A DNA stretch of 64,000 bases from Siphonodentalium dalli (lineage: Eukaryota; Mollusca; Scaphopoda; Gadilida; Siphonodentaliidae), in the NCBI GenBank assembly GCA_032622095.1, contig CP136064.1, positions 44,722,989-44,786,988 on the forward strand, given 5' to 3'. How positions within the stretch are numbered: the first letter of the stretch is position 1; each line of letters opens with the position of its first letter. The notes under the pieces are model-generated. The model was not told where the DNA came from. It did not search any database and worked only from the letters and a program-made list of their open reading frames with translations. Positions 52,386 through 61,300 of this stretch are shown here, in pieces. Position numbers and translations under genes: made by a program.

Positions 52386-55300
52386 TATATATAGCTATAT
52401 ATATATACATATATATACATATACATACACACACCCACATATACATATATATATACATATACACACACATATATATACATATATATACATATATATGAGC
52501 AATTACATATAGATGTAATTATATATATGAGTAATTACATATAGATGTAAATGCTGTCAATACCAGATCATCAGTATAGTTGTAAGTTATTATCTCAATT
52601 TTCTGAAGGCTAATTTTAGAAATATACTCACCCTCTTCAGGAGCGATATATTAGCTATAGATATCAAACCATAAAACTTTTCTCGCGTTGGAGATAGCCA
52701 ATAGTATTTTGGAATGAACTGTTCACGGATATCTTTAAATTCGTCGCATATCAGTAGGAGATGATACTCGTCCCCTATCCCGTTACCGCACTGTTCACAG
52801 GTATTACAAGGTATACTGTTTCGCCACCGCCCTTTTTCAACGGGGAGTCGGTGGTTGGCTGTTCTAAATTTCACCATATAAGGGATCAGATGATCTGGCA
52901 ACTGAAGCAAATACCGGCTAATACAGGGGCTGGTTTTAATATTTCTGTAAAAAGTTGCTCTTGATGAATCAGATAATTCTAAATCGATAAAAAGTTTGGC
53001 CCAATGCTGCTCTATAAGAAAGGTCTAATATTGCGAATGTCCTGTTTAGATAAAGCAGACTGTGACTCCCATATAGAACATAGATCAAGTTCATTCAGGG
53101 TGTTTGTCACAAAGTTAATCCATTTTGACTTGCGTGTTAACTTGGGATCGTTGGCGTGTAATTGCTTTACAATAAGATATATGTTCTTAGCCAGTTCTGA
53201 TCCATCGCTAGATACAATTTTTGACCAATAACTTAATACTCTGCACTTTATTTCCACTAACATGGGATGTCTACCAAGTTCTCCGTACACCATATAATTA
53301 GGTGTACTAGATTTCATGCCTAGTAATATTTTACAAAATTTCATATGTAGAGCCTCGAGGGTGTGGATTCTCTCAAAACACAATATTTCGCTACCATATA
53401 AAATTATTGGCATGATCATAGTATCAAATAAATTCAACATCATATCAATTGGCAGATGTAGTTTACGGACCTTATTGAATACACTGAACATAGCCTTTGA
53501 TGAAACATTTAGCGTTTTCTTCAAGGAATTGCAGAATCTGCCGTTATAAAAGAAATTAACACCTAAGTAGTTAAACTCTTTGACTATTTCTAGTTCGCCT
53601 CCATTATAAGTAAAAACTGGCAAACGTTTGGTCATTTTGTTGCAGAAAATGAGAACTTTCGTTTTCCTGGAGTCTCCAGGAATCAGCGTAATCTGCAAAC
53701 GCCAGGAGGGCACGTTGCATAGTTTCCTCCGTGTCGGTTAAAATAACAGTGTCGTCCGCATAAAACAGACATAGTAATTTTATGTATGTGCCTCGAAGAA
53801 TTCGAAGAATAATTCGTCTAGATAGTTCAGATTACTAATTGCACAATCATCCATAAAATTAGTCAGATCGTTTATGTATAAAGAAAATAGAAAAGGTGAC
53901 ATGATTTCACCTTGGAAAAGTCCAATAGAGCACGTAAAAAAATCAGATTGGGAATCATCTCCCTTAACACATACTTTTATTTTATTATACATATCTCTTA
54001 TTAATTTAAGAATTTTTCCGTTGATAATACATTTGATCATTTTCAACCACAAGGCTTCTCGCCAAATTGTGTCGAATGCCTTCTTAAAGTCTATGAAGGT
54101 ACAGAAAAGCTTACGACCACTCAATAAATATATATCAATTATGCTGTGTAACACAAATATGTTGTCAATTGTTGAATGATCTTTTCTGAAGCCGGTTTGA
54201 AATTTACTAATAAGTTCTTGGTCTTCTGAGAAGGAAACAAGTCTAGCATTGAGAATGAAGGTGAAAACCTTAGCTAAGGAGCTAAGGAGTGTTATACCAC
54301 GATAAGATTCTGGGCTATATGGGTCGCCGGATTTTTTATAAATCGGTTGTATCATGCCGATGGCCCAATCACATAGGAAGTTTCCAGTGTCCAGGATTAG
54401 GTTGAAGTAAACTGCAATATTACTTTTTTAATTTCATCCTCCGTTATCGCGTCGTTTATATATGAGCAGTCTGCTATATCAAAAGGAGCTTCTGTCACTA
54501 GGACATATGTTTTTTCTCTAGTTATTTTCTATGAACCGGGAGAGAAAATGTCGTAATTTTTAGAACAATTTTATTAGAAATATATCTTTTAAAACACTTT
54601 CAAGTAAAATATGTGCAACACCAGTTGTTTTCTACTCCATTTTCTGTTGTTTTTTGTTTTTGTAATAAAATTGTTGAAACGTGAATTGAAAAGTTCCATG
54701 GAATTGTTGTTGTTGTTGTGGAATAAAAATAATTACGTTTTTTTTCTTGGTTATTAGTAACGTGTATTGATTTTTAATTCAGTGTATATAACTGTCCATT
54801 TTAAATTTGGAGACAAGAAGTTGCGATTTGTTTGTGTTAATATACGGGGCGTGACGCAGAAGGGAATATTTTTGACAGAAAACAAGTGGAAATGTATTCA
54901 TGTTTTGTGTTATGTGATGCAGGGTATACAGTTTCTGTTAAATATGATAAAGAGCATATGAGAACAAATCAAGCAAAAGTAATGCAAGAAGGCCAATATC
55001 TGTTCCACTTACCAAACTTTTCCGGGTTGGAATTACCACTGGGCCCTATATGGAAAATACCAAACATACAATATATATATACATTATAAAGAGACATAAC
55101 TTATTAATAAATGCCAACATACCATATATAATTATATATATACACTATACAAGAGACATAACTTATTAATTCTAAATTATTAGTCATATCAGCCAAAATA
55201 TCCCTGGCAGTGCATCTAATTAACCACAATTCCCTTTGATGTATAACTTGAGGGAATCGAAGTCGACATGGACATATCATACCGGGAATTCGCCTGTTCG

Positions 55301-58300
55301 CCATTAATTCGTGATCGTATCATTGAATTTCACAAGTTTTCGATACCATATCTCGAATCCCTTCGTTTGATTCTGTCGAGTTACATATAAAAAATAAATG
55401 TCTTGGTCAACAAGACATATTGAAATATATTATTGTGACTTAGATGACTGATTTTGGGAACCTATGAGGAATATGATAGATGTTGTGTTTTGCACCCTGT
55501 CTCTTGTATAGTTTGTATTTTACCACAGCGGGACTGTGAGAATGACCCCGTCAGTTTAACCCTTTACCCAACAGAAGGGCCCTGTGCCAATGCATTCTCT
55601 TATATATGCGAGTCGACCATAGGTCGCCTCGCGTATATAAGAGAATGCATCGGCTTAACACATTAACAATTATAAAATTGTTAAAGAATGCATGGTCGAC
55701 TCGCATATATAAGAGAATGCATTGGCACAGGGCATTACTGTAACTATCACAATGTGGTCAAGGAGCCGGTTCCAATGATATCCATATTTGTATGGTTCTA
55801 TTGAGACAGACCGAAGATATTTTAGGCTGTTGAAGCTTTATTTGGGCGTTTTTGGCCGGTTTGTTGGGTAAAGGGTTAAGTGAGTCATGGCTTGTATACT
55901 CTATTCAAAAGTAATACATTTATAGATGGCAATAGTAGATACTATAGGTTTTAAAGTCGACACTGTCGCATAATCTGTTTTGATCAAAGAACACGTTTGA
56001 CGATATCGATGCTATTAAATCCTAGGTATGACCGCTAAATGTCAACATGAGTCAAAATTTACATGCCATTTAACGGTGATGTGTATGTTCATTAGCGTGG
56101 TGAGGTATTAGTTAGCACATAGGAAAGGTTATATTGCTAGTGCAGTTTTAGGTCGGACAGACCGTGAAATTATATGGCGAAACAAATTGCTGCTCTCAAA
56201 ACCGCTCCCTGCACTTGGGTTAAATTTACTACAGCGATCCAGATGTTGACGCTGGGGGAGCTGGAGTTTGATGGTGCAGTTTTCGTAGGTTTGCATCGTT
56301 GTCTCTATCATGGAAACGTTAACATGCGAGATAACAGTCTGCGCCTTTCTATGCGCATGTTGTTTAGTTGTAAAATACGTTGAATCCAACAGTCCTATCT
56401 CATAGTTAATAAATGATGCATTTATGCATGGTTTAAGTATAAGCAAAATTAGAGCAATATACAAATCTCGCGCGCGCGTCATTAATTCCGCGTATATTTT
56501 ATTTACTATAATTCGCATTGGTAATTTGGTATGGTCATTGATAAACAGCTGTGGGTCAGTGAATATATCAAAGGTAACAAGTAAATAAAATCACAAGCCC
56601 TGGGGAAAAATAACAGATATACTGCTATAGTATATAGTGGTATCTGGTATTTCCCCACATCTGGTCGATAAACTCAAATGTTAGGGTCAACCTAGAAAAA
56701 ATTCGGACTAAGTTGGTTTTTATACCATTTTGAAGAGGAAGCTCTCCTCTATAACATATCTAAAATCCGCTTTGAGCATTTTTTGTAATTCAAGATGGCG
56801 TCCAAGATGGCTGCCATTTTCCTATAAGTCAGCTTGATGCAATTATAGTGAGAACATCTTGTCATATGTATACACATGTATACATTTTTGAGAAACTAAG
56901 ATATAACGTCACCTTTCTGTGCCAAAATTGGAACTCCCTGTCCAAGATGGCCGCCAAACTGGAGACCGGAAGTGGAATTTTAATTTTTTTTACTAATACC
57001 TTTAAGATAAGTTTCTGTGGTTTGGAACTGGTTGAGAATTATGACTTTATTTTGTATTTATCATGTTAACTGATCATTGGAGCAATGAAATATGCTGTTT
57101 GTGGGGTCCACACCCCTTCCGATCACTCAAAAAGTCGATTTTACAAAACGCGGTATAACATTTCACATAAGATCCCCATTGGGATTCTAGTCATATTTCA
57201 CCAAGAAGTGGGAAGAACTATGCAATGTAAGTGGTGCATTCTATATTTTATTGATATTAGAACTCAATGGTACCAAAATCGTCACTTTGGCTCAAAATGG
57301 CTGCCAAAATATGGAAAATGGTAATTATTATCCCAGCGTGCCTTGCAACCGCTTACAAGTTGTGATGATGCACACAATTGATTATTCTGTCTTATATACA
57401 TTGAATACCAACATTTCTTATGCACCTTGATTCATCTTGATTTACTATTTACTATTCTGAAATTACCAGAAGTGTGGGATTTTTCTATCACAAACAGCAT
57501 CAAACTCGGCAAAAAAAATCACTTTTCATGTTTGGACCATTTTTTAAAAGTAAAATGGATTATCTTTATTATCAAAGGTTCTATTTATTTTGATATGCCT
57601 TAAATATGTCATATTGTGGTGTTTTAGACTATATTACTCAAGATGACTTGCAAATGGCAACCAAATTTGGTAAAAAGTTTATATTCCGAACATTATTCTC
57701 TGCTGTTCCGAAATGGTAGCAAATTGTGACTCACTTGGTTATTAAACATGCTACTTAATCAACTGACAACTAAATCTTATACTATGGCTGTCCCAGCACC
57801 TTATGAGGCACGACAAATTCATTTTAAGGGATGCAGTATGGATTTTGCCGAACACCTCTTTTGGGATACTGTCCATGTTTTTTAACGGAAACGGACAGAA
57901 CGTTGAAACTGAACTGAGAGGGATCATATTATGTGGCTACTCTGGCCCATTAGCATCAACATTGATTAACTTATAAACTATTGTCAGGAATAAACCGTTT
58001 TATTCACATTGCATATAAAACGCAATTAATGTGGAGAACACTCTGATATTATCTCTATCGATTAATATATCCTTGAGTTATTGTGGAAAGCGATAGCCAC
58101 CCAAAGGTGCACCAGTACAAATCACACATGAGCATGCAGTCACTCCATATATACATGAACAGCACATAAATGGCATGTGCCACTCGCTGTATAGACATAC
58201 ACCTCACCCATTACCATACAGCCACACTTGGGTTTACCCATACACCAACGCATGGCCCTATATCCGTGAATAACCATGCAGACACACCAGGTATACTCCT

Positions 58301-61300
58301 ACACCTCACACGACCTGTATACATATTCACTACATACATGAACATAAAGTAACCTCTTGTCAGGGATGTGGCTAGAGGGGGTGTGGGTGTGTCTCACCCC
58401 CCCCCCCCCCAGCAGAGAGCTATATTTTCAATAGTTGGAAATTCCTAATTTCAGGTAAAAACAATTTATTGGGGGGAATTTATTGTTTTTCGACCAATAT
58501 TTGCATATGTTCCTATTTTTGGTCAAATATTTTGACAGAAATGGTCATCAGTTGGAAATTTTCCAACCTTAAGGAGGTGACAGGTTGGAACTTTCCAACA
58601 CTTGGAAAGCTTGTGTCCTGGTCCCTCCCCCGTGGCCAGTCAAAAACTTCTAGTTAATTTAAGAAAACAATATTGTCATACAATTGGTCAACATTGTCAT
58701 TGGAATTGTCATCAGTTGGAAATTTTCCAACCTAAGTGGGGGTGTAGGGTTTGAAATTTCCAACAGTAGGATGGCTTGAGGCTAGTCTAGATGTTAGAAT
58801 TATGCGATTTTCTTGTTCAGATTTCAAAAATTTCGCACACCGGGCCGAACCATGGTTGGCCCGATGTGTCATTGCCCCATCCACATGGCCAATACAAAAC
58901 TGCTAATTAGTTTAGCAAAACAATATTTTACTACATTTGGTTAAACTTGTAGACATAAATGGTCATCAGTTGAAGAATTTTCCAACCTGAGGGGGAGCAT
59001 GAGGTTTGAAATTTCCAACACTAGGAAAGCTTCAGTTGAGGCCAGTCTAGATGCTAGGATTTGCGATTTCCTTGTATAGTTTTCAAAATTTTCTCACACC
59101 GGGCCATGGTCGGCCCGGTGTTTCCTGGTCTGTTGTCGGTAGCTGGTGCATTTGTCTGGAATTAGATCACTAGTTGTTTTTTTGGGGGGCAATTTTCAGG
59201 TTAAAATATCTTAATGTTCTCATACTGGGAAAATAGAAGCATGGCTTATGAATATATAGGAAATTAGGCCTGAGCATCAGGTACAAGGGGGTGCAAATGG
59301 AATTATGCAAAAAGTTGTGTTGGTGCGATTCCGACTGAAGGGGGGTGCAAATGGAATTATGCAAAAAGTTGTGATTCTGACTCAAGGCGGGGGGGGGTGC
59401 AAATGGAATTATGCAAAAAAGTTGTGTTGGTGTGATTCCGACTCAAGGGGGGGTGCAAGTTGGAAATTCCCCAAGGTGGACACCCCCAGCGGAGACCCTC
59501 TAGCCACATCCCTGCCTCTTGTATACGTATTCGCCTCACCATAGGCCATACAGTCACTCCATGTATATTTATTTGCCACATGCATAGCTATATAGCCACT
59601 AAAGATATACATATACTTCTCACCAATGACCATACAGTCACTCCTGTTATACCTGTTCGCTACATCCATGAGCATACATCACTTCTTGTATACATATTTG
59701 CCTCACCAGTGGTCATAGTCTCACTCCCTGTATATATATATGTGCGACACCCGTGGCCATAGAGCCACTCAAGATATACATATACACCCAACCCAAAACC
59801 ATAGAGTCACTCCAGGTATATATAGGCCTCACCAGTGGCCTTACAGCCCTTCTAGATATATCAATGTCCCATACCGCGCACACGGCCATTCATACACTCC
59901 AGACTTGCATATACACCTGTCCCATGACAATACAGCCTCTCGCTGCATACGCATACACCACATTCGTGATCATAGTCACTCCTTGTATATCAATTCACCC
60001 CACCATTAATTTTGCCATACTGTCAATCCCTATATACTTATTGGCCGTGCCATGGCCATATAGTCACTCATGATATATGCATATACACCTCACCCACAAC
60101 CACAGCGTCACTCCAGGTGTATATATATATACCTCACCAATGGCCATACAGCCCTTCTAGATATACCAATACCCCGCACACACGGCCATTCGTACACTTC
60201 AGACTTACATATACAGCTCAACCGTGACAATTCAGCCACTCACTGTATACTTATACATCCTCTCCATGAGCATTCAGCTATTCACTGTATGATTGTACAC
60301 ACCACCAATGACAATACAATATGCCCTACATATAAACATATACATCACATCCATCACCATGAGGTCACTCTCTATATAAACTAGCCGTCGATGGCCATCA
60401 AAGTGTACCCCAGGTATGCATATACACTTCAACAATGAATGTGAAGTCATTCCATGTACACATTGCCCATAACCATACAACCACACCCTATTTATACATA
60501 CACCCATCCATTACCATACATCCAACATACGTATACATATACAGCCACACAATGTACATATGCACAGCCCACCCGTGACCACAGTCACTCCATAAATACA
60601 TACATGACAGTGTAGCTGCTCTCGTTATGCACATACACCACTTAAATGACCAGACAGCCACTCACTCTAAACATGTTCACCTCACATATCACCATACAGC
60701 TACTCCTTATATACATATACATCTCACCATGGACACCCTATCCATGACCGTATAGTCACACGTTGTATAACTATTCACACCATTCATGAATACAATAACT
60801 CCATGTATACCTACTCACATCGCCTATGATCATACAGTCAACAGACATACACACTGTATTAGGTTGACCAATTTTGATGCTAATGGGCCAGAATAGCCAC
60901 AGAATATGATCCCTCTCAGTTCCGTTTCAACGTTCTGCCCATTTCCGTTCAAAAACAAGGAAGTTTTTGGCAAAATCCATATTGCATTCCTAAAAATGAA
61001 CTTGCCATGCCTCGCAGGGTACCGGGACAACCAGAATAGAACATTTAGTTGATTAAGTAGCATGCGAGTCACATTTGAGTATGTATACATAAACACCATG
61101 TATATACACATATGTATATGTATTATAAATTTGTTTGCCATTTTGGAAGCCATCTTGAGTAATTTTGTCTAAAACAACTCAGTGTGACAACAATATACAT
61201 CTTTGATACCAAACATAGTTCCATTTTACTTTTAAAAAATGGCTCAAACCTGAACGGCGATTTTTTGTCGATTTTGATATCAGGTTTGTGACAGAAAATT

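Noticed and set aside
52267-52512. Open frame of alternating Tyr-Ile-His
   Set aside because: A translated TA/TACA microsatellite.
56129-56518. 129-codon minus-strand open frame
   Set aside because: No domain, no splice or start context, and it lies in an intron of the opposite-strand gene.
59305-60384. Several open frames of 70-106 codons rich in Ile, Tyr, His and Thr
   Set aside because: They are read-through of the hAT-like repeats and the ~44-bp tandem array in all frames.
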